Positions 34,377 to 46,362 of a stretch of DNA of 64,000 nt are shown in pieces. The notes beneath the pieces were generated by a model. It did no database searches. It saw only the letters and a program-made list of their open reading frames with translations, and was not told the origin of the DNA. Source of the DNA: Bryum argenteum (taxonomy: Eukaryota; Streptophyta; Bryopsida; Bryales; Bryaceae); NCBI GenBank assembly GCA_037043015.1, contig CM073327.1, forward strand, positions 15,110,727 through 15,174,726, given 5' to 3'. The stretch's first letter is position 1. Every line of letters begins with the position of its first letter. Position numbers and translations under genes: made by a program.

Positions 34377-35065
34377 GCGGAGCTTGGGACACGAGGAGGA
34401 TGAGTGAGTGTGCACGAGAGAGGACAAGTTTGGGGCGAACGACTTGGGCGAATTAGGGTGGAAAGGAGCAGAGCTTGGGACTCGAGGAGGACGAGTGAGT
34501 GTGCACGAGAGAGAACAAGGCACGGCGGAGCTTGGGACACGAGGAGGACGAGTGAGTGTGCACGAGAGAGGACAAGGTTGGGGCGAACGACTCGGGCGAA
34601 ATAGGATAGAAAGGAACAGAGCTTGGGACTCGAGGAGGACGAGTGAGTGAGCACGAGAGACGAGTGAGTGCGCACGAGAGAGACAAGTGAGTGCGCACGA
34701 GAGAGACTAGTGAGTGCCTACGAGAGAGAACAAAGCACGGTGGAGCTTGGGACACGAGGAGGACGAAGCCTGGGACACGAGGAGGACGAGTGAGTATGCA
34801 CGAGAGAGGACAAGGTCGGGGCGACTTGGAGGAATTAGGGTAGAAAGGAGTTGAGGTTGGCACTCGAGGTGGAGGAGTGAGAGTGCACGGAGGAATTAGG
34901 GTGGAAAGGAGTTGAGGTTGGGACTCGAGGTGGAGGAGTGAGAGTGCACGGAGGAATTAGGGTGGAAAGGAGTTGAGGTTGGGACTCGAGGTGGAGGAGT
35001 GTGAGTGCACGAGAGAGAACAATGTTGGGCCGAACAACTCGGAGGAATTAGGGCAAAAAGGTGTG
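34377..35065. repeat. Complex minisatellite upstream of RWP-RK copy 2
   Basis: Nested repeats of GAGCTTGGGACACGAGGAGG, ACGAGTGAGTGTGCACGAGA and GAATTAGGGTGGAAAGGAG occur in units of about 70-110 bp on the plus strand, with three near-identical 70-bp units at about 34830-35000. Open frames on both strands (for example Leu-Thr-Arg-Pro-Pro-Arg-Val repeats) are repeat artefacts. Its place at the gene start suggests that it replaced the 5' exons or forms the promoter. Confidence 0.9.
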
Positions 35066-37050
35066 TTGTCTTCTTGGACAACTCGACAAAGCCCGATCGA
35101 TGGTCCCTTTTTGCCTACCTACGGTCGCCCCCAAGCTCTTTGCAAAAGGGCGGTCGCCCCCTAGTAAGCTCGACAACATTGTTGTCTTTCTTCAATCTCA
35201 TGTTCATTTGACAAATATCCTTCTATAATTCCCAACTTGCCTACATTTGATAAAGCACACTTTTGTTTGATGACTTAGAATGCATATATAAATGAGTTAC
35301 ACGACTACCAAAGATGACTAAGTGACCAAGACTTGGTAGTAAAAATACAAGATTTCATTATTTTCCTTTGATTCAACATTATAAACTATAGTTGAACATG
35401 ACATATATTAACACACAATGTAATATCATGTAGAATGAGTCAGAGTACAAAAGAATCTAGACATGCCATGAAAGATCATGTGTTGTGATTTTGAAGTTAG
35501 AGCATAAATGTCGTATACATAAGTATAATAGTAGAATGTAGAAAATTAGCAATTGATTGAATAGGTAAAAATATTTTGAATTGACGTTCATTGTAATTGA
35601 GATAGTTTATAATTGATAATATTCTGATAAATAATTGTGTGGAGATGTAATTAGGGAGAATGTTGGGCATAATTTTTTGTATGTAGCTTACAAAGAAGGT
35701 ACTTTTTAATTGACATAAATGCAAAATTCAAACTTGAATCGTTTGTGAGTAATGGAAAGGTTGTTATCTTTGTATGCTTAGAAGTTTATATTCATAAAAG
35801 TTGGGTGAATAGACTTATAGACCTTACATGCAATTTACAATTGGTTTAAAAATTGGGTAATTGCGGTAATTAAAACCTTGAGTGTAATTCTAGCCTTAAA
35901 TAAGATATAGTAGTTTTGAATAATGTTCAAGAGAAAGAAAAAATTCAAACCCGTGTAAATATTGTGTGCATTTGACCTATCCTTTATAACATGTCGAGGT
36001 GACAAAACACTAGTAGTAGTTCTCTCTCATTGATACAAATATTATATAGCGGAAGCGGAAAAGGCTGAAAAGCTGAGCTCGAGTCGAGCTAAATATACCC
36101 ACATAGTGAGTACTTTACTGAAACTGGACAAAACAACAAATGTTGTGCATTTTCAAATCGTCATATCTTACGGAATTTTTGTCCAAATTGAGCATATGAG
36201 GTGTTTTTGGACATCCACAAAAGCAACAGAGACAAATCAAAATTTGATTCTTGATTACTTTTAAATAAATATGGAAAGAAACATTATTATTATATGCATT
36301 ATTATCCAAATAACCATCACATAGAACGTCATGTAACGATATTAACATAAACTCAATATTGCTCCCTGAGTCCCAAAATGTCTAATCGAGTTGTTTTTTT
36401 TTCATTTTGTCCCGAAATGTCTTATTCGTATTAAACAAGCATAAACACAACGTGTTTACCTTGTTTGACAACCTTAATCTATGTTTTACCTTCAGTACAT
36501 TTTTAATTGTTTTGAAGGTATCTACCACTAAACTAAACTCTAATTGGAATTCATCCCAAAAAATAAAGTCAACATTCAACAATGGATGAAGGAGATATAG
36601 CTCCTCAAAAATCATCCATTTGTTCACTTTTTTCATTTTTTTCTTTTCTTCACTTCTTTCCAACTACAAAGTTGTTAGATTTCATCTTATGATCATCACA
36701 AAAAACCTCATGAAAATTTTTATTTGATTTCACATAATTGGCTTGCAATGGTAAAACATGCCCCACGTTTGAAAACTGAAAAACAAGAGTTGCTTTCTCT
36801 AATATACTTACCATACATTCATACTTAGTTATAATTATGGGTCTGGCAATTTTATCACACATACTAAACTTGCTTTGAAACCTAGTAACTCAAAAGATTT
36901 AAATAAATCCAAATCAAACTCTGGATGAAGGAAGTTATGACTCTTCAAAGTTGCTCTAGTCATCCAAAATGTTGTTTTCAAAGGAGGGCACCTACAGGGG
37001 TTCAACATTCAATACAAATCCGTGCCGCCACAGTTACCTCCCTTCCTCTT
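35066..37050. other. AT-rich stretch with one copy of an interspersed repeat
   Basis: No gene. About 36560-36970 carries a dispersed repeat (GATGAAGGAGATATAGCTCC, AAAATCATCCATTTGTTCAC, GGCTTGCAATGGTAAAACAT). Related copies lie at 44050-44490, 45040-45110 and 46440-46680 on the same strand and about 39330-39600 in inverse orientation. Confidence 0.5.
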
Positions 37051-37058
37051 CCCATTAA

Positions 37059-37389
37059 CCCTTAAACGCCCGAGCAAGCCCGAGGGGCTTGATTCCAACG
37101 GAATCTCCTTCGTAGCTCTCACTTTACTCAACTTTTCACTTATATTTTGATGTGAAATTGGTCACCTTCTTGTGATGCATTCAAAATGTGAAATTATACA
37201 ATTCAAATCACAATTTGTATGAGTGATTTTGTACTTTGAAAGGATTGTGGTAGGTAGGTTGGGGTGGTACATAACCTTGTAGGAGGTTGCAAGCTCATCA
37301 TTGATTGGTTCATTCATGATGCCCAAGTCCAAAAGATGCTGTGATCCAATTTTGGGCTGCCCATTTCAGGGCCCAAGGGCGTTTAAGGG
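37059..37389. mobile_element. piggyBac-like MITE, TTAA target
   Basis: The ends CCCTTAAACGCCC (37059-37071) and GGGCGTTTAAGGG (37377-37389) are perfect 13-bp inverted repeats. Both are flanked by TTAA (37055-37058 and 37390-37393). A TTAA duplication with ends starting CCC is the piggyBac signature. The 331-bp interior has no ORF. Confidence 0.7.
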
Positions 37390-37397
37390 TTAATGTA

Positions 37398-37614
37398 GGA
37401 GTGGCTAAAACCGTCCAGCCCCAAAAACCGTCTGAATTTCAGCTTTGCATACTTGGAATAGTGGTGTAAAATTTTATTTATTTTTCGATAGTCTACAAAG
37501 CTAGTGCAAATTCATCCCAAAAAAAGAAGAAATTTTTTGAGTAATCCTATAATTTCCTATAAATATTTGAACCCTACTGTGCGGTTTTTGGGGCTGGACG
37601 GTTTTAGCCACTCT
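37398..37614. mobile_element. MITE with TA target, about 33-bp inverted ends
   Basis: The left end GGAGTGGCTAAAACCGTCCA (from 37398) matches the right end AGAGTGGCTAAAACCGTCCA read inward on the minus strand (from 37614), and the match continues through CCCCAAAAACCG. TA flanks both ends. Length 217 bp, no coding capacity. It lies two bases beyond the TTAA of the previous element. Confidence 0.82.
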
Positions 37615-38176
37615 TACGTAAGGTTCCTGTAAATATGTACGGCCACGTCGACTACGTTCCCCTTTCCTTCTTCCGACTTCCCGGTTCCCACTTACCGATT
37701 CCGGCTTGAGTTCATGCTTCGCCATCCTGGCTTCCAGGTTCGCGATTCTGGCCTCCGACCGGCTTCGTGGCTGCATTTCCAGCTTCCCAGTTTCATTTGG
37801 AGCTTCCTAGCTTCCTTCCTCGTTTGTGTTCACCTCTCCGCTCTCTCACTCTCATCTCCGTGAACGATCATCGTAAACATCGGATTCAAGTCTGATTGAG
37901 TGGCGTAAAAATTGTTTTCATGCTCTTGAAGGTGGTGACACCATTTCAAGCGGAATTGCAATGAAGGAAGTATTTTTTATTTCAACTCACCTCGCAGCAT
38001 GATATTGTATCAGTCTTAAGGTAAAGATTGGAATCCAAACCTTGCCTCATCGAATTGTACTTGAACCTTACTCTTCAGAGAGAGGAGTGCCTAGACAGTG
38101 CAGCTTTAACCCTAGTCTGAGCGAGTCTGTGTAGGTTTTCATTCTATAATTGCAATTCAACGACCCTCTGACCCCC

Positions 38177-38250
38177 AAGTCGAAACGAAATTCTAAGTGT
38201 CTAAAGGCCCGTTAAGTCGAAACGAAATTCTAAGTGTCTAAAGGCCCGTT
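38177..38250. repeat. Perfect 37-bp tandem duplication
   Basis: Two identical units, each AAGTCGAAACGAAATTCTAA onwards to AAAGGCCCGTT, lie at 38177-38213 and 38214-38250. The unit contains the start of the adjacent MITE, so the duplication arose after that insertion. Confidence 0.95.
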
Positions 38251-38659
38251 TGCACTTGGCCTTTGCAAAGAGCGTGGCTAAAAATTTAACACCCCCACAA
38301 TTTGGGGAGGAATACCTTCTTTTGAGGAAAGGTGTCATCAATGAGGCTCGTAAAGGTGTAATCAATAGTGAGGGGATTATGTAATGGCCCTTCAAGTGGG
38401 ACAATACATAAGACCACTCTTAAGTGAGGAAAATTTGAGAATCTTTCCAATATTGGTGCTCCCTTAAGTATTGCCTACTATTGCTCAAAGCTCTTTTGTC
38501 CTCCTAAATGTTTGCTAATACCTTACTCTTTAAAGTGTGCCATGTGGACATCCATGTAGGATTGATAATTACTAATGAATGTAGGTGCGAACACACACTT
38601 TTTAATAGAGTTAAGACCCCCTCCTAAGACCTCCTCTAAGGCCAAGTGCGAATAGGCCT
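38242..38659. mobile_element. PIF/Harbinger-like MITE, TAA target
   Basis: The left end AGGCCCGTTTGCACTTGGCC and the right end GGCCAAGTGCGAATAGGCCT are 20-bp inverted repeats with three mismatches. TAA flanks both (38239-38241 and 38660-38662). A 3-bp TAA target is typical of PIF/Harbinger and Tourist elements. Length 418 bp, no ORF. Confidence 0.8.
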
Positions 38660-40622
38660 TAAGATTCTTAAAAAGCTTACAACGAAGTACACAAGATTCG
38701 GTATAGGACTATAGGTTGCTTGCATTGTCGTTGTTTATTGATAAATTTGATTTTATACACAATCATCTAAATTTTCCATTTGGGTCATAATATGAAGGTT
38801 GGGATGTAAAGATAAGAAATAAGGATACGAGATTTCAACTAGAGTGGATGGCTACAGATTCCATCATGGGAGCTTGGAAGTCAAGGTCTCATGGCAAAAC
38901 AATGAACCCTACAATAGCGATCATAGCCATACCGGAGCAACAAATGGCTATCATAAAAAAGTCCCTTATGGAATATAGCCAGTAGTTGCATAAGGGTTGT
39001 TTTTTTTTATTAATTACAATACTCTTAAGGGTAATATAGTTCAACTAGGATATATTATGTTGTAGACTTTGAAGTGGTTTTTATATACATTAGTCTTGAA
39101 AATATTTTTGTATTCCATTTTCTGCAAGTTATGAATTTTATTCGAGAGCTTATTTTCCCATTTTGCAAAGAGTGCATTGATGTCCATGATATAATATGAG
39201 GTATTTATTCATGTGTTGTCACATAATTATTGACATTTTAAAGTTATCGTTTCCAAGCAAATAAAGTCTAGCTTGTGTAATAAAAATTGTAGACCCATAC
39301 AAATAAATGCATATTAGTCTAAGCACCTTATGCCTTCAAGTCCTCAAACATGGGGCATGTTTTACCATTGCAAGCCTATTAAGCGAAAGGGAAAATAGAT
39401 TTTAGGATTATTTTTTGCTTATTCGTGAACTTGAGATGAATATCAAAATGTTACTAGTTAGAACATTTTCAATCCAAGTAATTCTAGTATTGGAATCGCA
39501 ATGATCTTTCTACAATGAAAAGCAACAAAGTAGATTATTCTTGAGGAGCTATATCTCCTTCCAGAGGAGGATTTCAATTTTGTTTATTGAGAGGAGTTCC
39601 AATTCAAGTCTTGTAGGAGTGATGTCATCGTAGCATTTTCACCTCAAAGTGAAAGAGATGAAATTATGTTGTTTGATTTGAGTACTATATGTTATTCATG
39701 ATCTCACAATCTATGAGGCCTCATGACTTCAAATTTGATTCACTTGACCAATAACAAGTCTATTACAAGATTGCACAATTGAGATTCAGATAGCTCCCTT
39801 TTATTTTCATTTATGATACTTTCTAAATAAAAACTTGTGATTCTAGGCTCGAGAGACCCCCCCTTGGGCGTGGCTTGTAAAAATAAGAGTTGCAACTTTT
39901 AATAAAAATCCATTGTTAGCTCAATAGGTAGTCATGTACTTTGAACTATTTTTCCTAATTTCGATGTGATTTGAGTTTGTTTATTTTTATTATGCTTGTA
40001 GAGCTAATTGATCAAACAAATCTTTCACATCAAATGATAACCTCATTATTAGTTCCAACATGAAACGGAACTCATGTTCCCCTCAGGAACATTTCAACCT
40101 CCGATTGGACTCATTGATCCATTGCCAAGCTTGGTTTTGTTCAATTATAGTTCCATGATAAAACTTATACGAGCGGCTATACAAGTAGTCCGGTGTGTGC
40201 AATTTTTCCAACTTCAAATCTTTGATATTCATGTGCAAAAACCGTTGAATTTAAGAACATTCAAGTGTCATTTGTGAAAGTAGAAATGCTCATTGTACCC
40301 TCTTTTGTGCATGTAATAATAATTGTCATCTTGCATGCACTTGCTACTGGGATAAACATCAACTTGAATTTGCATGAATACGCCACTGTCTTACAAGTTC
40401 TATACACATGACTGTTTACATTCTACTTACAAGGATTCTACTCGCTATTGTAAGTTGTTTTTAATATATAAGGTTTATAGAAGATAAGGAATTTGTATAG
40501 TCATCATGTATCAACACCCTTAAGATAACAAGGTTGGTGAGTGACGCTTTACATGGAGACACAAGCTCTAGATGGGGTTGAAGTAGAGTAAAAAGCCCTC
40601 AATGTTACAAGCCCGTTTTTAA
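38660..40622. other. AT-rich gene-free stretch
   Basis: It contains an inverse copy of the interspersed repeat (about 39330-39600, for example ACATGGGGCATGTTTTACCA and GAGGAGCTATATCTCCTTCC). Nothing else is supported. Confidence 0.45.
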
Positions 40623-40634
40623 CTAAGAGTTAGA

Positions 40635-41003
40635 TAGATAGATAGATAGATAGAAACTCCGGTCCCTTTCTAAGGGGCCGGCGTGAATGAAGTGTCCGTT
40701 CGTAATGCTAATATCCCGATGGCCACCGGACAAGGGGAAATTGGAACAATACTACTTCCCCCTCTCGAGGGTGGACACTATAACTACGCTAGTTTCTAGC
40801 CTAGTTACTAGTGCCTTGAGGATACTTGACATAGTATCCCCCCAAAGGACTTTGAGGTACCCATACAACAAGGTCCAAGGACCCCCCACAATAGTTGGGT
40901 GGACTATAGTGGTGAGCACCACGCCGGCATGGGGAATGGAACCCACGACCTCCTCAATGTGGGCCATGAGCCCCAACCACCAAGCCAAGGCTTGTGGTGC
41001 CCT
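40635..41003 (-). mobile_element. Full-length tRNA-derived SINE
   Basis: A 12-bp target duplication CTAAGAGTTAGA flanks it (40623-40634 and 41004-41015). On the minus strand it starts GAGGGCACCACAAGCCTTGG, has an A-box-like TGGCTTGGTGG, then a B-box-like GGGTTCCATTCC. After a 300-bp body it ends in a (TATC)n tail. Internal Pol III promoter, simple-repeat tail and long target duplication together define a SINE. A diverged copy is at 3843-4060. The short ORFs inside are spurious. Confidence 0.88.
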
Positions 41004-41015
41004 CTAAGAGTTAGA

Positions 41016-44000
41016 CACTAATGTACCAATCACCATTGTTAAATACTAATGTACCAAATAGTACATTCAGAGGATTTTTCCCCTCCTTCGCCCCGTGCTC
41101 AGCTTGACTCCCCATGTAATGCTCACCTCGACTCCCCAAGTAATGCGTCTATGAGTCTCACAACCAAATTATGCTTATATAGACACTTTGTAACCTCACA
41201 CATGGCATTTTTTGCCAACAAGTATATTAAGAAGAATATTACACATATATTTGTAAGTAGAAGATCTTTTTGAAAGTCTTGAAGTACGAAACAACCTGCA
41301 CATAAATTTTGTGATTCTTCCTAAAAAAAAAATCATAATTGAAGGTAGAGTTGAGAATCATAATTTACAAAAAATAAACACTAAAATTTGTCTTGTTGCA
41401 AAAATGATGTACCTAGTAACACAAATAGCTAAATCATGGTTTAGGCCTTGCCCCTCTAATCTAGTCATGTCCAAATAATCCAATCAAGAAAAGTCTTGGA
41501 AAGGAACGTACTAGAAAGATAACACAATATGTCGTCTTGGAACCATGATTTCCCTAATATTGATGGGAAAATGCCTCATTTGGCTTGGTATCGCCTTAAT
41601 GATCTATGAAGCTACCAAGATATGGGTATTAAGTATTAATTGATAAAATTAAGCCAAGTTTGTAAAGCTCATAGGGTCAAAACACACTAAGGTGGATCAA
41701 ATAGTATTTCACAATTATTTTTTTGTGACGAGCAATTTTTTCAATAGTTGGTTTAGGAGGGCTCTATATAGTAAAGTTGTAAAAAAGAGTAAAAACTTGT
41801 GGAGTCTAGCCATTCAGAGGCCAATAAGGGCAAAAATCCCTCATCTCCTTGGAAGTTCAAAAACTAAACGAAGCACATGAAAGAGATTTTTACCCTCCTC
41901 TGATAACATGTATGGCTTGACTCCTCACATAAGGCATCCCTTACGTTGCTTGCACCTCTATGTTAATTACATCCAAGTCGTGCAAACAGCAAATTTGTGT
42001 ACACGTGTTGTTTACGATTGTTCAAGGTGTTTGCACAAGGGATAACAACAAAGAAGAAAATATTTAACAACATTAACATGTTTGTCTTGTCTGTTTACAA
42101 GAGTGCAAACAAAATTTACATGTTTGCCATGTCATTTACACCACCTTTTTCCGCTAAATCATTGATATTCATAACATAAACTTTGAAGATCCGAAAAATA
42201 AATAGCCCTTTGTGAGAGCTCAATTTGCTCTCGTGTTTTGTTATTATTTATTGTAATCTTTTATGAATGAATTGTTAATAAGCAATGTCATTTTGGGGAG
42301 AGTGATCAAAATTGAATTAATCAAGTTAATGACATATTATGCATGTTCAGGGTAATTGTTACAAGGCTTTTGATTAGAGATTTGACATAGATTTATGCTT
42401 TGGTTTACTTTAGTGTGGAATGACTAAAGGAGGGAAGATCCCCCTAGTGAATTCAATGGAAGATGGGGAAAGACTGTAGGAGGAAAGATCTCTCTCTAGA
42501 GTGAGTTCTAAAAGTAGTTTGCACAAATTAGAGTTTAGTGTTTTACTCTGGGTCTTGTGCAATTAGCTTATAATGTTCATATTTGTCTTTATTGCATGAT
42601 TATCTTGGTTTTATCGTTTGACTTTGTGGTGGTGTTGTGAGTTGAATTCATTCGTGAAGGTTCTTTAAGATGGAACGCCGTGCACGTTGGAGCATCATTC
42701 GTCCATGAAGGCCTTCCTCTTCATTCATCCATGAAGGTCTTTCTCTTTTTCTTAAGATGTTTGATAAATAGAAGAAGAAAGTCCATAGGTTCCTTCCCAC
42801 TAATCTTGACCTCTTTTTTCCATTTGTTTTTGTTCTTGCTTGTACTCAAGTCCTGAGTAATATCATTTCTCAAACTCCATAAAAAGCCTCTCGGTCTTTT
42901 TCCCATCAGTCACTTAATCCTTCGTCAAATTAATCAAGATTTTTATAGTAAGTAGCTTGTAAGTAGAGCTTTCCAACAGTAGTAACCATGCTTGTTTCCA
43001 AGTTATAAGGAGTGAGGAACACCCCTCCTAAGCATGGTAGTTGGAGGTGTGGAAGGTGTCTCTCGGTTGGCGTGTAGAGAAAAGTGCCCCAATTATTTGG
43101 CAATTAGTCCTAGAGTTTTAGTGTTATGCTTTTAAGATTTTCAAGGTAGGTGAAAAATCAAGTTTTCTTTCCAAAAAGCTAAAGCACGCCCAATTCTGAG
43201 CTAGGATGAATAAATGACGATCCAAAAATTGAAAGGCATCCGGCCGGGTGATTTTCTTCTTCTTCTTCTTTCCCTTGTTCCTCATTTTCTTCTTGTCTTC
43301 TAGTGTCACTTCTTCGTATCTTCTCTTGTCACTTTTTCTTCTCTTTGTGTATTCTTGTCTCATAATCCCTTGTGATCAATTACCACCTCCATAGTGGTTT
43401 TTCAGCTCACACTCTTGAGGTTTCTTGCAAGGAAAAAAATTAGTAAACTTTAAGCATTATAATGTCACAAATGAAGAAGAATCAAGGGTCCAAAATAAAA
43501 TGTGACTAAAAGTTAAGTCAACTTTGGATGTTCTAGTTAATGTTTTAAATAATGCTAGGATTGAGCTTCTTAAGTAAACCTCTAATTGATTTAACTCATT
43601 GGTGGAGAAAGGAACACCTTCTTTAAAAAAGTGTCATAATTGGAAACAAAAGTAAGTTATTCAGATCTCAACTTTGCAATCTTGTAGTAGACATATTGTA
43701 CATCATGTGGCTCAAACTTTGAGTCATGAGAGATATTAGATTGCAAGATCATAACCTATTGATACTTAAAAACATTAGAAGATCTCAACATTTTTAAATT
43801 GAAGTTAAAATGCTACTAATAAAATAAATGCAATAAAATAATTACCAACTACAAAGATGTGCACTCTCATCTTAATATCACCTGTGAATAAAAACAAGCC
43901 ATGACCTTGCAATAATGAAAACCGCCAAAAAATTACTAAGGAAAAATAGTCCAAAACTACACCTCTTACACTCAAACATACGCCTTATCTTCAATATATC

Positions 44001-45121
44001 TTTGATTATTCTGAGGTTTCTACTATAAAAACTAGACCTGAATTAAATTTCGTCTCAAGTTATAAAGTCAGGGCCTAATGGTGGAAGAAGGATATAGCTT
44101 TTCAAAATCATCCATTTATTCACTTTTTTCAGATCGAAACATCCTAATAAATCCAATACTAGAAATATTTGGATCAAAAATCTTCGTACTTGAAATTTGT
44201 TACCCCTTTCAACTTATAATCATGATTATGTAAAAAAATCTCATGAAAACATTGTTTCGATTTCCTATAACTGCCTCCCAATGGCAAAACATGCCCCATG
44301 TTTGAGGAGAGCTGTCTTCACTAAAATGTATGTCATTTATTTATACTTTATTTTATTGGCCCTATATATTTACTACACAAACTAGACTTGATTTGGGATG
44401 AAAACCAAGTGATATTATCCAAAAAGGACTCTAAATGAAAAAGTGATGGCTCTTTAAAGTTGCTGCACTCATCCAAAGTGTTGATTTTCAACATTCAACC
44501 CATTTTAGTATTAACCACTTAACGTCCCTACCTAATTTTAGCAAAAATACACACTTTCAAAAAAGATTACATAGATCAAAATCAAGATAAGCTATCAAGA
44601 TCTCAACCTTACAGGCTTGTAATAGACTTGTTGTAGGTCATGTGGACCAAATTTTGAGTTATAAGATCTCATAGATTGCGAGCTCTTAACATAATAGTAC
44701 GCAAATTAGGCTGCAAAATTTCCTTATGGAGAGAAAATTTTATTAAGAAAGCTACTCCAATGAAAAAATTCACCTTTATTCACCTTTATTATTTATTCAC
44801 CTTTATCTCAATAATACCCTTGTACTAAAAAAAATCATCAAAAAAATTTGTTGACTTGAGAAGGTAGCCTTGCAATAGTGAAAACTGCCAAAAAATCTAC
44901 AAAAAGAAACTAGTTCAAAGCTAGATCCTTTGCACTCAAATATACCCCTTATCTAGAATAGATAAAACATTTGGTCAGGATTTTTACAACAAAGACTAGA
45001 CTCTAAAATGATTCTATCTTAAAAAATAAACTTGAAATCTAATACTGGATGAGGGAGATATAGCTCTCCAAAAATCATCCATGTTTTCACTTTTTTCATT
45101 CCGGAAACATATTTGCAAATC
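41016..45121. other. AT-rich gene-free stretch
   Basis: About 4 kb with no supported gene. It holds copies of the interspersed repeat at about 44050-44490 and 45040-45110, and repeated phrases such as AAGATCTCAACTTTGCAATC (43670s, 44600s). Short ORFs show no domain. Confidence 0.45.
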
Positions 45122-45124
45122 TAA

Positions 45125-45611
45125 GGCCTTGTTTACATTAAGTGTGGGGCCGGATGGAAGGTTGGCCGGATTTGGCTTCAATCCGGCTTCAAATCTAGCC
45201 CCAATTACTTTATATTCTTCCATCCAACCTCAAGCAATAGCCTTGTGGTTGGATTGAGGGCCAAATTTCTAGTTAAGCACTTTGGCCCCAAGTAATGTAA
45301 AGCCTTAAAGCCAAATTTTGGGGTTAGATTTGCAATTCATGTGCTCTTTGATTCTCAAAGCTTCATTGAAAATTACCAAAAACTTTCATCTCTTTCATTT
45401 TCTCTTCTTTATTTTCCTTTTAGAAATAAGAAACACTATGTTATGAAAAAATGATTTTTGAATTAATTAAATTTCAAGAAATAAAAAAGGGAAGGTCACA
45501 AAGGTTAAAAAAATAAATTAAAAAAAATTTTTAAAAAAAAAATAAAACGGGAAGGCCGCAAGTCTGTATGAACAGGAGCATAACTAAATAAAAATAATAA
45601 ATTTAATTTTT

Positions 45612-45651
<40 letters not shown>

Positions 45652-46020
45652 AACGGAAAGGCTGCAAAGTCTGTTTGAACTGGGACATAATAATAATTCT
45701 TTTTTAAAAAAAAAACAAAAAAAAAAAAAAAAAAAAATCATTGACCGTTCAGATTTGGATGATCCAACAATGAAGCACCATCCACATCCTAGATGGGGAA
45801 GTCGGAACCAAAAATCTCCTCCCAATTGCTCCCTTGCGGCCGGATGGTTTGGCACCAAAACCATGCCTCTGAAGGTGCCACGTAGGATATGAGTTGTGCT
45901 TCCAGTTGGCCCCAAATGTAAAGCCCTTGAATTGGGTTTGAGAGAATTGAGCGATTCTAGTGGTTGAAATTAAATAAGTTCGAATCAGCTCTCCATTTAG
46001 CCTCAAATGTAAACCAACGC
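45125..46020. mobile_element. Probable Harbinger-like non-autonomous element with poly-A tandem units
   Basis: The left end GGCCTTGTTTACATT and the right end AATGTAAACCAACGC form an imperfect inverted pair, each flanked by TAA (45122-45124 and 46021-46023). Inside, GGCCCCAAATGTAAAG repeats the end motif. The centre has head-to-tail units of about 110 bp, each with a long A tract (45616-45650 and 45706-45737). The left end resembles that of the 38242 MITE. The inverted repeat is short, so confidence is moderate. Confidence 0.5.
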
Positions 46021-46060
46021 TAAAAATAAAAATATTTGGATTAAGAAAAATTCACCACTA

Positions 46061-46362
46061 TGGTGAAACCACCTAAAGGCGGGCACCTACCTAAAGGCGG
46101 GCACCCAAGATTCTTGCCTTTATAAAGATCTCACCTCCCTTGCATGTACCTCATGCGTACATATTTAGGGTGCCCGCCTTTAGGTTTCTCCTTCTAAAAT
46201 TTGTATTTAATTATGTGTGTGCTTTAAAAAAGTACATAACTAGGGTTAGCTCCTCTTTTCCTATTCCCTATCCCTGAAAAATAGTAACCCAATCATTTCT
46301 CACTCCAAGTATAAAGATTCCCTCAATTTTCCTTAAGTGCACGACAATAGGTGGTTTCACCA
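46061..46362. mobile_element. MITE with TA target and subterminal repeats
   Basis: TGGTGAAACCACCTA (46061-46075) and TAGGTGGTTTCACCA (46348-46362) are perfect inverted ends flanked by TA. The motif CCTAAAGGCGGGCACC occurs twice directly after the left end and once inverted at about 46169-46184, giving a nested hairpin. No ORF. Confidence 0.82.

Noticed and set aside
34453-34863. A 136-codon minus ORF with Leu-Thr-Arg-Pro-Pro-Arg-Val repeats
   Set aside because: It is a translation of the minisatellite. All frames stay open because of the repeat, and there is no other coding sign.
45505-45915. Phe-rich minus ORF
   Set aside because: Caused by the poly-A tracts read as TTT codons.
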